64,000 bases of DNA from Rhodocyclaceae bacterium (GTDB taxonomy: Bacteria; Pseudomonadota; Gammaproteobacteria; Burkholderiales; Rhodocyclaceae): NCBI GenBank assembly GCA_026646875.1, contig JAPKHL010000001.1, positions 1 through 64,000 on the forward strand. Reading direction: 5' to 3'. The notes below the pieces were generated by a model, which saw nothing but the letters and a program-made list of their open reading frames with translations, was not told the DNA's origin and did no database searches. Positions within the stretch are counted from its first letter, which is position 1. Each line of letters opens with the position of its first letter. Below are positions 55,608 through 64,000 of this stretch, piece by piece. Both the position numbers and the translations under genes were made by a program.

Positions 55608-58025
55608 TCAGCTGCGTTTGCGGGAGTCGGTCTTCCGGGGCTTCGTTGCGACCGTCTTGGCGGTTTTCGCAGCCGCCTTCGGGGGCGCTTTCGGAGCCGC
55701 CTTCTTCGGACTCGACTTCTTGGTGCTCGCCGCCTTCGCGGTTGCCTTCTTCGCGGCCTTCTCCGGCGCGGCCGTTTTGCCCTTTCCCTTCGCCGCGTCC
55801 GGCGCCGCCTTGCCAGTACGCTCGGAGGCGGCCGGCACGGCCTGCGTGTCCGGCGGCAGCGGTGTGCCCAGGACGAAGTCGATGCGCCCGGATTCGAGAT
55901 CGGCACGCACCAGCTTCACGCGCAGACGGTCGCCGAGCCGGTAGCGCTTGCCGCTGCGCTCGCCGAGCATCTGATGCTTGACGTTGTCGTACTGGAAGTA
56001 GTCCTCGCCAAGCTCGGAGACGTGGACCAGCCCCTCCACATAGACCGTGTCGAGGGCGACGAACACGCCGAAGGGCACGACGGCGGCGATGGTGCCGGCG
56101 AACTCCTCGCCGATGCGATCGCGCATGTAATAGCACTTCAGCCAGTTGTTCACGTCGCGCGTGGCCTCGTCGGCGCGGCGTTCGGTCATCGAGCAGTGCA
56201 GCCCGATCTCGTCCCAGGCACCCGGGGTGTAGCGGCTGCCGTCGAGCACGGCCTTGATCGCGCGGTGCACCAGCAGGTCTGGATAGCGGCGGATCGGTGA
56301 GGTGAAATGGGTGTAGTGCTCGTAGGCCAGGCCGAAGTGACCGACGTTGTCCGGACTGTACTGCGCCTGACGCAGCGAACGCAGCATCACCGTCTGCAGC
56401 AGCTGGGCATCCGGGCGCGGCTTGATCCGCTCGAGCAGTGCGGCGTAGTCCTTCGCGGTGGGCTCCTCGCCCCCGGCCAGCGAGAGGCCGAATTCCTTGA
56501 GGAAGTTGCGCAGACCTTCCAGTTTCTCCGGCGTCGGCCCTTCATGCACGCGGTACAGGCAGGGCTGCTGGTGACGCTCCAGGAAGGCCGAGGCGCAGAC
56601 GTTGGCCGCCAGCATGCACTCCTCGATCAGCCGGTGCGCATCGTTGCGCACCACGGGGACGATGTTCTCGATCTTGCCCTGGTCGTTGAACAGCATCATC
56701 GTCTCGATGGTCTCGAAATCGATGGCGCCGCGCTTGCCGCGCGCCTTCAGCAGGATTCCGAAGAGGGCGTAGAGCGCCTGCAGGTGCGGCAGCAGGCTGC
56801 GGTGCGTGTCATTGTCCGGCTGTGCGGCACCGGACAGCCAGTTCCAGACCTGCGTGTAGGTCAGGCGCGCCTGCGAGCGGAACACCGCCGGGTAGAACTT
56901 GTAGGCCTTGATCTCGCCGCTGTTGCTGATGTCCATGTCGCAAACCATGGCCAGGCGTTCGACCTCGGGATTGAGCGAGCACAGGCCGTTGGACAGTTTC
57001 TCCGGCAGCATCGGGATCACCCGGCGCGGAAAGTACACCGAATTGCCGCGATCCCGGGCGTCGCGGTCGAGCGCGCTGCCCGGCTGCACATAGTGGCTGA
57101 CGTCGGCGATCGCCACCACCAGGCGCCAGCCACGCCCCTTCTTCTCGGCGAACACCGCGTCGTCGAAATCCCGGGCCGTCTCGCCGTCGATGGTGACCAG
57201 CGGCAGATCGCACAGATCGACGCGTCCGGCCCGGTCGCTCTTCTTCACCCGGGCCGGCAGGGCCCGGGTTTCCTCGAGCGCCTTCGCGGAAAATTCGAAG
57301 GGTAGATCGTGCTTGCGCAGCGCGATCTCGATTTCCATGCCGGGGTCGGCGTAATTGCCGAGCACCTCGACGATGCGGCCGATCGGCTGGGCATGCCGGG
57401 TCGGCTGTTCGATGATCTCGACCACCACCACCTGCCCGGCCGTGACCCGGGCCTTGCGGTCAGGCGTGACCAGGATGTCCTGGTTGATGCGGCGGTTTTC
57501 CGGCACCACGACCATGATGCCGTGCTCGATCAGCACGCGGCCGACCACCATGCTGTTGGCCCGCTCGAGCACCTCGACGATGGCGCCCTCGCGCCGCCCC
57601 TTGCGGTCAACACCGGTGACGCGCGCCAGCGCGCGGTCGCGGTGCAGCACCTTGGACATCTGCTTGTTGTCGAGAAAGAGATCGTCGCCGCCGTCGTCCG
57701 GGACCAGGAAGCCATAGCCGTCGGGATGCCCCTCGACGCGGCCGGCAATCAGGCTGGCGCGCTCGGGGACGATGTAGGCGCCCTTGCGGTTGCGCATCAG
57801 CTGCGCTTCGCGTTCCATCGCGGCCAGGCGGCGCTGGAACATCTCGACTTCGTGCGGGTGGATGTCGAGCAGCTGGCACAGGCGCTCGAAGCTCACCGGA
57901 CATCCCTGCTCCTCGAGCATCTGCAGGACGTACTCGCGCGAAGGCAGCGGTTGATCGTAGGTTTTGGACTCCCGCTCGAAATGCGGGTCGTTCTTTCTGA
58001 TTTTCGATAGTTTGCGTATTGACAC
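55608..58025 (-). CDS. rnr: Ribonuclease R with Lys/Ala-rich C-terminal tail (probable GTG start)
   Basis: RNB domain TIDGETARDFDDAVFAEKK, YFPRRVIPMLPEKLSNGLCSLNP; S1 domain; C-terminal KKATAKAASTKKSSPKKAAPKAPPKAAAK. Confidence 0.92.
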   Translation of the reverse strand: MSIRKLSKIRKNDPHFERESKTYDQPLPSREYVLQMLEEQGCPVSFERLCQLLDIHPHEVEMFQRRLAAMEREAQLMRNRKGAYIVPERASLIAGRVEGHPDGYGFLVPDDGGDDLFLDNKQMSKVLHRDRALARVTGVDRKGRREGAIVEVLERANSMVVGRVLIEHGIMVVVPENRRINQDILVTPDRKARVTAGQVVVVEIIEQPTRHAQPIGRIVEVLGNYADPGMEIEIALRKHDLPFEFSAKALEETRALPARVKKSDRAGRVDLCDLPLVTIDGETARDFDDAVFAEKKGRGWRLVVAIADVSHYVQPGSALDRDARDRGNSVYFPRRVIPMLPEKLSNGLCSLNPEVERLAMVCDMDISNSGEIKAYKFYPAVFRSQARLTYTQVWNWLSGAAQPDNDTHRSLLPHLQALYALFGILLKARGKRGAIDFETIETMMLFNDQGKIENIVPVVRNDAHRLIEECMLAANVCASAFLERHQQPCLYRVHEGPTPEKLEGLRNFLKEFGLSLAGGEEPTAKDYAALLERIKPRPDAQLLQTVMLRSLRQAQYSPDNVGHFGLAYEHYTHFTSPIRRYPDLLVHRAIKAVLDGSRYTPGAWDEIGLHCSMTERRADEATRDVNNWLKCYYMRDRIGEEFAGTIAAVVPFGVFVALDTVYVEGLVHVSELGEDYFQYDNVKHQMLGERSGKRYRLGDRLRVKLVRADLESGRIDFVLGTPLPPDTQAVPAASERTGKAAPDAAKGKGKTAAPEKAAKKATAKAASTKKSSPKKAAPKAPPKAAAKTAKTVATKPRKTDSRKRS

Positions 58026-58046
58026 TTTATTTTGATCCCTTATAAT
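58019..58046 (+). promoter_or_regulatory. Consensus sigma70 promoter TTGACA-N16-TATAAT for tRNA-Leu
   Basis: -35 TTGACA 58019-58024, -10 TATAAT 58041-58046, 17 nt before the tRNA. Confidence 0.85.
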
Positions 58047-58063
58047 GCGGCCTTCTTCGCAAG

Positions 58064-58150
58064 GCCCAGGTGGCGAAATTGGTAGACGCGCCAGGTTCAG
58101 GTCCTGGTGGTGGCAACACTGTGGAGGTTCGAGTCCTCTCCTGGGCACCA
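58064..58150 (+). tRNA. tRNA-Leu (anticodon CAG), CCA encoded
   Basis: gcccagg...cctgggcacca acceptor stem, long variable arm, anticodon loop ttCAGgt, ggttcgagtcc T-loop. Confidence 0.95.
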
Positions 58151-58159
58151 AGACAAAAG

Positions 58160-58187
58160 AAAAGCTCTGATCTTCAGGGCTTTTTTG
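58160..58187 (+). terminator. Rho-independent terminator after tRNA-Leu
   Basis: aaagctctga-tct-tcagggctttttt. Confidence 0.75.
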
Positions 58188-58409
58188 TCGTTTACGGCCC
58201 GCTGCGACAGCGGTGGCCACGATACGCGCGATTTCTTGACCCGGGCGGCATGCCCACGGGCTCGAAGGCAGTTGTGTGGAATTCCCGAAGCATGCACGGA
58301 ACGGATTGTACTCCTTCCCGCCGCCGTTCCCCGACCGATTTGAGCGCCCCCGCACGGGTGCCGGCGTGATCGCCGGCCATCACCGCCCCAGGAAGGAGAA
58401 GGAAAACCG

Positions 58410-59072
58410 ATGTCGGTCCGTGGCAACGAACTGTCCATCGTCAGCCTCGGCATGTCCTGCCAGACGGCCTATCAGATCAAGCGGCAGGCCGCCCTGCTGG
58501 CCCACCTGACCGGCGCGGCCGACCTGCGTCCGCTGACCCTGCCGTTCGACTGGGTGATCCGCTCGCCGGGCGACACCGTCGGCGCGATCGAGGCCCTCTC
58601 CTTCTACCCCGAATCCGTGCGGGAAATGACGCTCAATGACGGGATTCCCTACTGGGCACGGCGGCGCACCTTCTACTGGCACGATTTCGACAGCCCCGAC
58701 TTCGCCGCGCAATTCGACGAGGTGGCCGGAAAATACCGCCACCTGACGGACAATTTCGTCGGCCTGGGCACGTGCCGGCGCAACGTTTTCGTGATTTCCA
58801 ACGTCCAGAACAACCTCGAGCTGCACGCCACGCGCACGGGCAGCATCGACATTTTCCTCGATGCGGACACGCTGCGGGCGACGACGCAGTCCATCGCCCG
58901 CCGCTTTCCCGCCAGCCGCAACGAATTCCTCGTCGTTTCCTACCGTGACCGCATCGCGCCGGGCATCGACCTGCCCGATACCCGCATCGCCTTGTTCCCG
59001 CGCGACCCCAGCGAATGGGAAGGCGCCGACGCGCTGTGGGCGTCGATCTTCCGCACGGTGCTGGGGGACTGA
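58410..59072 (+). CDS. DUF1796-type putative papain-like cysteine peptidase
   Basis: IVSLGMSCQTAYQIKRQ... LTLPFDWVIRSP, HDF, YRHL pattern. Confidence 0.65.
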   Translation: MSVRGNELSIVSLGMSCQTAYQIKRQAALLAHLTGAADLRPLTLPFDWVIRSPGDTVGAIEALSFYPESVREMTLNDGIPYWARRRTFYWHDFDSPDFAAQFDEVAGKYRHLTDNFVGLGTCRRNVFVISNVQNNLELHATRTGSIDIFLDADTLRATTQSIARRFPASRNEFLVVSYRDRIAPGIDLPDTRIALFPRDPSEWEGADALWASIFRTVLGD

Positions 59073-59100
59073 ACGATCGTCGGGCCGCCGGCCCCTGATC

Positions 59101-59520
59101 TCAAGTGCACCAGGCCATCATCAGCGCGAAACCGCCGATGCCCAGCAGCGCCGTGCCGACGACGAAGAACAGCGGCCGCCAGACGCTCTCGCGCGAGGGC
59201 GAACGGCCGGGGGCGCGGGATTCCCGCCAGGCTTCGATCCAGTGCGTCACCTCGCCGAGCGTGAACACGCAGGCAAGCCCGAACACGAAGAGTCCGACGA
59301 TGATCACGCCGACCTGCGCCTCCCCGGTGCGGCAGGACAGTGACATGCCGAGCTGACCACGGGTCAGCGGGTCGAAACCGGCCGCGAGGTAGCCGGCGGC
59401 GACGGCGATCAGGACGAGCAACACGATCACCGCGAAGTACAGCCAGAATTCGCGCGTCTTCAGGGTACGCGCCACGGTGGCGGCCTGTGCCCGCAACTCG
59501 GTCAGCATTCCCCTGAACAT
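59101..59520 (-). CDS. Hypothetical membrane protein (139 aa)
   Basis: Three hydrophobic segments (WLYFAVIVLLVLIAVAAGYLAAG, VGVIIVGLFVFGLACVFTLG, LFFVVGTALLGIGGFALMMAWC). Confidence 0.6.
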   Translation of the reverse strand: MFRGMLTELRAQAATVARTLKTREFWLYFAVIVLLVLIAVAAGYLAAGFDPLTRGQLGMSLSCRTGEAQVGVIIVGLFVFGLACVFTLGEVTHWIEAWRESRAPGRSPSRESVWRPLFFVVGTALLGIGGFALMMAWCT

Positions 59521-59557
59521 CAGGCGGTCTCCCGGTAACGGACGCTCGCGCGGCGCA

Positions 59558-60430
59558 TCAGTCGATGGCCGCGCGCATGCGCTCGGTCAAGACGTCGATT
59601 TCCTCGCGCAGGGCGGGATAGGCGGTATCGGCGAGGGAGGCGTACGGATCGTCGCCGGTGCCACCCGCGCCCCCCGTCGGCTCGAAGGTGCCACCGGCCA
59701 GCAGGTTGGCCACATGGACCACCTCGGCCAGTGTTTTCGGCGCGGCGGGCAGCGGACGCGGCTGGTCGTGATCGCGGACCGCCTCGATGATCTGCTCGTC
59801 GACCCCGAGCGCGCCCAGCAGGCTGACGCCGATACCCTCGTGCCACTGGATCACCAGGTGCCTGAGGGAATCGGGTCGTGCGCGCAGCTCGGCATACTGC
59901 GCGGCGCGATACAGCATGTAGAAGGCTCCGAGGTCGTGCAGGAGGCCGGCGAGCAGGGCATCGTCCGGGTTCAGGCGGGTCAGCCGCCGGGCCACCACGC
60001 TGGCCGCCGCTGCACAATGCAGGGTGTGCTCCCACAACCGATCGGCCAGATCCATGAAATCGACCATCTCGCGCGAGCGCAGCAGCTGCCGCATGGCGAT
60101 GGCCATCGCCGTGCTGCGCACCGTCTTCAGGCCGAGCCGCCCGATCGCCGCGGTGAGGTCGCGCACCTCCTGTCCGCCCGGGTTGTAGGCGGCCGAGTTG
60201 GCCATGCGCAGGAGCCTGACGGCGATCAGCGGATCGAGGTTGATGGCCGCCGCCAGACGGTCGAGGGACAGCGTGGGGTCTTCCGAAAGCTTGCGGATGC
60301 GCAGGGCAATGTCGAAATTGATCGGAAAGATCACCTCGCCCTGCAATTCCCGGGCTATGTCCTCGAGCATGCGGAAGCGCTGTGCGTTGAGCGCGCTTCC
60401 GGTCAGATCCTGCTGTGCCTGCGTCTGCAT
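59558..60430 (-). CDS. HDOD domain protein
   Basis: FPINFDIALRIRKLSEDPTLSLDRLAAAINLDPLIAVRLLRMANSAAY; LLAGLLHDLGAFYML. Confidence 0.85.
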   Translation of the reverse strand: MQTQAQQDLTGSALNAQRFRMLEDIARELQGEVIFPINFDIALRIRKLSEDPTLSLDRLAAAINLDPLIAVRLLRMANSAAYNPGGQEVRDLTAAIGRLGLKTVRSTAMAIAMRQLLRSREMVDFMDLADRLWEHTLHCAAAASVVARRLTRLNPDDALLAGLLHDLGAFYMLYRAAQYAELRARPDSLRHLVIQWHEGIGVSLLGALGVDEQIIEAVRDHDQPRPLPAAPKTLAEVVHVANLLAGGTFEPTGGAGGTGDDPYASLADTAYPALREEIDVLTERMRAAID

Positions 60431-60496
60431 GAAAAAATACCCTGTCGGACACCCTGCCCGTCTACGGCGGAATGCTACGCAGCCCCCCGGCAAGCG

Positions 60497-61423
60497 TCAA
60501 ATGAAGCGCCTGCCGAAGGCCGGATCGAGCGGCGGACAACGGCCGTCGGCAAGACGGAAGCACGCGTCGAGATGGCGCTCCGAAAGCGGTGCAAAACGGC
60601 GATAGAGCGTCCGGCACAGGGCGCGCGCCGCCTGGCCCGGCCAGCCGGCGGGCAGCAGCACGTCGGGCAGTTCGGGATCACGCAGAAGCAGACGGCGATA
60701 GTCGTGGATCAGCAGCAGGCGCATGAAGAAAGCCTCCGCGTCCGTCGGCGCGTGCGGAGGATGCCCGTCGAGCGCGGCGAGCACCGGCCGGTAGGTGGCG
60801 ACGAACTGTGTGTACGCGGCAGCCAGCGCATCGAGATTCCAGGCACGTGCCACCAGCCCGGCGCTGCTGGCCGTGCCGTCCGGCAGGAAATCCGTGGCAA
60901 GCAGCGGCATCAGATCAGCAATCAGCGCGCCGAGCCCGTCACCGCGCAGGGCGTCGAGCACGGCGGCCAGATCGGCCGAGGGATGCACGAAACATTCGCC
61001 GTCGAGCGCGCCAAAGCCCTGCCAGAACAGCGCCCGCCGCAGGGCTTCGCGTTCCTTCGGCGGGCGCCGGCCGATATCGAGGATCAATCGCCAGCGATGA
61101 TCCCAGGACGGTGCGGCAGTCGCGTAGATATGGCGTGAGGCCTCGTCGAAGCGGCGCTGCCCCTGCTCGGTCAGCAGGTAATCGCTGCGCCGCCCGCAGG
61201 CCTCGGTGCGCAACCAGCCCGCCTTCGCCAGCCGGAACACCGTCGTGCGCACCAGCCGCTCGCTGAGACCGAGCGGCTCCAGCAACCGGATCAGGCTGCC
61301 CAGCCAGATCCGGCTGCCGCGCGGCACCACCATGTCGCCGAACACCGAAACGATCAGCGAGTTGGCATGGACGCGTTTCTGCTGCGCGAAGGCCTCGAGA
61401 CGGGTGTGGATCGGAGAGTTCAT
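60497..61423 (-). CDS. paaX: PaaX-family transcriptional repressor
   Basis: NSLIVSVFGDMVVPRGSRIWLGSLIRLLEPLGLSERLVRTTVFRLAKAGWL; LLIHDYRRLLLRDPELPDVLLP. Confidence 0.88.
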   Translation of the reverse strand: MNSPIHTRLEAFAQQKRVHANSLIVSVFGDMVVPRGSRIWLGSLIRLLEPLGLSERLVRTTVFRLAKAGWLRTEACGRRSDYLLTEQGQRRFDEASRHIYATAAPSWDHRWRLILDIGRRPPKEREALRRALFWQGFGALDGECFVHPSADLAAVLDALRGDGLGALIADLMPLLATDFLPDGTASSAGLVARAWNLDALAAAYTQFVATYRPVLAALDGHPPHAPTDAEAFFMRLLLIHDYRRLLLRDPELPDVLLPAGWPGQAARALCRTLYRRFAPLSERHLDACFRLADGRCPPLDPAFGRRFI

Positions 61424-61571
61424 TGCGGAGCCGTGCGGGTCCGGCGACGGGGCCGGACGCGGATGGGAAACGCCGATTCTAGCGGACAAGCGCCGGAAGG
61501 CGGCGCCGATCGAGTGCCGCGGGGTCATCGAGAAGAGGACAAGCGTTGCCGAACAATGGGATAATGGCGCC

Positions 61572-61955
61572 ATGAATACACCGCAACCAACCTCCCCCCG
61601 TCGCCGCCTGCAGGAACTCCTCGCGATTCCGGACAGCGAGCGGACCGACGCCCAGTGGGACGAGCTGAACGATCTGGAAATCCAGCTGGCGCCGGGCAAT
61701 CGCCTGGACGGCCCGGCGCCGGGCGGCGGCCGGAACTCCGGCAACCCCGGGAATTCGCAGAACCCCCAGGCGCGCGGCGCGCAGTCCCGCGCCTCCGCGC
61801 ATCCCCGCGCCAACCCGCAGGGCCGTGCCAACGCCCGCCCGCCGCAGGACGGCGAAAACGCAGGGGGCGCCGGCGGCGCCCCGGGACAGGCGAAGAAACC
61901 GTTCCGCAAGTTCCACAAGCGGCCGGCCAAGCCCAACCCCCAGGGCGGCGCCTGA
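61572..61955 (+). CDS. Hypothetical protein with Gly/Asn/Pro/Arg-rich disordered C-terminus
   Basis: Short folded-looking N-terminus (RRRLQELLAIPDSERTDAQWDELNDLEIQL) then low-complexity tail ending KKPFRKFHKRPAKPNPQGGA. Confidence 0.6.
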   Translation: MNTPQPTSPRRRLQELLAIPDSERTDAQWDELNDLEIQLAPGNRLDGPAPGGGRNSGNPGNSQNPQARGAQSRASAHPRANPQGRANARPPQDGENAGGAGGAPGQAKKPFRKFHKRPAKPNPQGGA

Positions 61956-62053
61956 CCCGCCCGGGGGACAGCCGCCCGCCCGCGCCTGCCCCCTGCCCGC
62001 CACACGCGGCGTCCCGACGGGGTGTCGCGCGCCCCTTCCGCGCACCGGAAACC

Positions 62054-63160
62054 ATGCCCCTGCCCAGCTTCGACCCGACGACCTACGCCGCGCAACTGGC
62101 CGACAAGGTCGCGCGATTCACGAACGACTTCGCCCCCTTCGGCGTTCCCGCGCCCACCGTGTTCGCCTCGGCACCGCGGCATTACCGCCTGCGCGCCGAA
62201 TTCCGCATCTGGCACGAGGGCGCGCGGATGGATTACGCGATGTTCGATCCCGCCGCGCCGAAAACGCCGGTGCCGATCGAGGATTTTCCGCCCGCGGCGG
62301 CGCCCATCGGCACCCTGATGCCGCGCCTGCGCGACCGCCTGCGGGACGACCCGCTGCTGCGCCGCGCCCTCTTCCAGATCGACTTTCTCGCCACGCTGAG
62401 CGGCGAACTGATGGTTACCCTGATCTACCATCGCCGCCTCGACGCGGACTGGGAAAGCGCCGCGCATGCGCTGGCCGGCGAACTCGGGATCCAGCTGATC
62501 GGCCGCAGCCGGGGGCAGAAGCTCGTCATCGGCCGTGACTGGCTGCAGGAGTCCTTCGAATTCGCCGACCCGGCGACGCCCGCCGGCCGCCACTTGCGCT
62601 ACCGGCAGATCGAAGGCAGCTTCAGCCAGCCCAACGGCGGCGTGAACCGGCAGATGCTCGGCTGGGCCTGCGCCCGCACCGACGGCCTGGGCGGTGACCT
62701 GCTCGAGCTGTACTGTGGCAACGGCAACTTCACGGTGGCGCTGGCGCCACGCTTCCGACGCGTGCTGGCCACCGAGGTCAGCAAGTCCTCGGTGCAGGCC
62801 GCGCGGCACAACCTGATCGACAACGGTATCGACAACGTCGAACTGGTGCGCATGTCGAGCGACGAGATCAGCGCCGCCCTCGCCCGCACCCGGCCGTTCC
62901 AGCGCATGAAGCACATCGACCTGGACAGCTACCGCTTCAGCACGCTGTTCGTCGACCCGCCGCGCAGCGGGCTGGACGCGGCAACCTGCGCGCTGGCCCG
63001 GGAATTCCCGCACATCCTGTACATCTCGTGCAATCCGGAAACCCTGCGGGAAAACGTCGCAGCGCTGCAGGCCACCCACGCCATCGCCGCCGCCGCCGTG
63101 TTCGACCAGTTTCCCTACACGCCGCACCTCGAGTGCGGCCTGCTGCTGAGCCGCCGCTGA
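62054..63160 (+). CDS. trmA: tRNA (uracil-5-)-methyltransferase TrmA
   Basis: HYRLRAEFRIWH; LLELYCGNGNFTVALA; FVDPPRSGLD; ILYISCNPETLREN. Confidence 0.95.
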   Translation: MPLPSFDPTTYAAQLADKVARFTNDFAPFGVPAPTVFASAPRHYRLRAEFRIWHEGARMDYAMFDPAAPKTPVPIEDFPPAAAPIGTLMPRLRDRLRDDPLLRRALFQIDFLATLSGELMVTLIYHRRLDADWESAAHALAGELGIQLIGRSRGQKLVIGRDWLQESFEFADPATPAGRHLRYRQIEGSFSQPNGGVNRQMLGWACARTDGLGGDLLELYCGNGNFTVALAPRFRRVLATEVSKSSVQAARHNLIDNGIDNVELVRMSSDEISAALARTRPFQRMKHIDLDSYRFSTLFVDPPRSGLDAATCALAREFPHILYISCNPETLRENVAALQATHAIAAAAVFDQFPYTPHLECGLLLSRR

Positions 63161-63182
63161 ACGCGGCGCTGCCCACCGAAGG

Positions 63183-63419
63183 TCAGGCCGGCTCGTCGCC
63201 GGCCTTGTCGTCCGCCGCCGGGGTGTCGCTGCCGGGGGGTGCCTCGACATCGAAGCCCCAGTCGCCGTGCAGGTACCAATCCTCGCCGAGGAGTTCGGCG
63301 GGATGCTGGGTGCGGCTCGAACCGTTGCCGCACATCAGCGCATCGGTCGAACAATATTTGTCGCAGCCCCAGCAGATGCGCTCGGGGTGCTTCGGGTGCA
63401 GGGGAAATTTCTTGGCCAT
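63183..63419 (-). CDS. DUF3079 family protein
   Basis: MAKKFPLHPKHPERICWGCDKYCSTDALMCGNGSSRTQHPAELLGEDWY. Confidence 0.85.
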   Translation of the reverse strand: MAKKFPLHPKHPERICWGCDKYCSTDALMCGNGSSRTQHPAELLGEDWYLHGDWGFDVEAPPGSDTPAADDKAGDEPA

Positions 63420-63531
63420 CGCGTCCTTGCCATGCCGGGACCGGCAGGCATGCCCGGCGCACGGAGGAAAATTCTAGCCACTCCGGCGACCGGCCCGGTT
63501 GATCCCGGTCAACCGGCCGGCACGGCGGTGC

Positions 63532-64000
63532 TCAGCAACCGCGCCACACCGGCGGACGCTTGCCGACGAAGGCATCGATGCCCTCGGCGGCATCCTCGCT
63601 CATCATGTTGCAGGCCATCACCTCGGCGGCGTACTGGTAGGCGGCGTCGAGCCCCATTTCCAGCTGCCGGTAGAACATCTGCTTGCCCATGCCGACGGCC
63701 ACCGCCGACTTGGCGACGATCGAGCGGGCCAGGCGCTCGACCTCGGCGTCGAGCGCATCGAGCGGCACCACCCGGTTGACCAGCCCCTGCTGCTGCGCCG
63801 CCAGCGCATCGATGAATTCACCGGTCAGCAGCATCTCCAGCGCCTGCTTGCGCCCGAGGTTGCGCGACAGGCCGACGCCCGGCGTCGCGCAGAACAGTCC
63901 GACATTGATGCCCGAGGTGGCAAAGCGCGCAACGTCGGCGGCGACCGCCAGATCGCACATCGAAACCAGCTGGCAGCCGGCGGCGGTGGCGATGCCGTGC
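63532..64000 (-). CDS. Enoyl-CoA hydratase/isomerase family protein, N-terminus beyond window
   Basis: CDLAVAADVARFATSGINVGLFCATPGVGLSRNLGRKQALEMLLTGEFIDA. Confidence 0.88.
   Translation of the reverse strand, partial: HGIATAAGCQLVSMCDLAVAADVARFATSGINVGLFCATPGVGLSRNLGRKQALEMLLTGEFIDALAAQQQGLVNRVVPLDALDAEVERLARSIVAKSAVAVGMGKQMFYRQLEMGLDAAYQYAAEVMACNMMSEDAAEGIDAFVGKRPPVWRGC

Noticed and set aside
1-64000. CRISPR arrays, insertion sequences, prophage
   Set aside because: No direct repeat-spacer pattern, transposase, integrase or phage structural gene seen on either strand.

Overview
This 64 kb window of GC-rich DNA looks like a betaproteobacterial chromosome, probably Rhodocyclales-like (inferred from gene content only). 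It is nearly fully coding. I saw no CRISPR array, transposase or integrase, or rRNA. Main blocks: (i) 3' end of a cobJ-like gene, an LPP20/FlgT-like gene pair and a spermidine-synthase-like methyltransferase; (ii) a TonB receptor / Asp-box (BNR) repeat protein / thioredoxin-like operon; (iii) a Na+/H+ antiporter and a bestrophin; (iv) a probable NO-response operon (DUF59, DUF2249, membrane protein, ferredoxin-NADP reductase, hemerythrin) divergent from an NsrR-type Rrf2 regulator; (v) a nitrate respiration island with three NarK-type transporters, narGHJI and narXL; (vi) dinB, an isochorismatase and LysR regulators; (vii) a sulfate assimilation region (SulP, cysB-like, TauE/SafE, cysI, DUF934, cysH, fumC, cysDN); (viii) a kdp locus with an extra 30-aa ORF and an embedded CorA-like gene; (ix) rlmB, rnr, tRNA-Leu, HDOD, paaX, trmA and a partial enoyl-CoA hydratase. 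The most notable observations are: the BNR-repeat gene has its signal peptide and mature domain in different reading frames; a 19-bp perfect hairpin and an SD-sequestering hairpin precede the TonB receptor; the NsrR-linked operon; compact perfect hairpins at convergent gene ends; and the extra micro-ORF and CorA gene in kdp. All calls come from reading the supplied sequence and translations. No database search was run.
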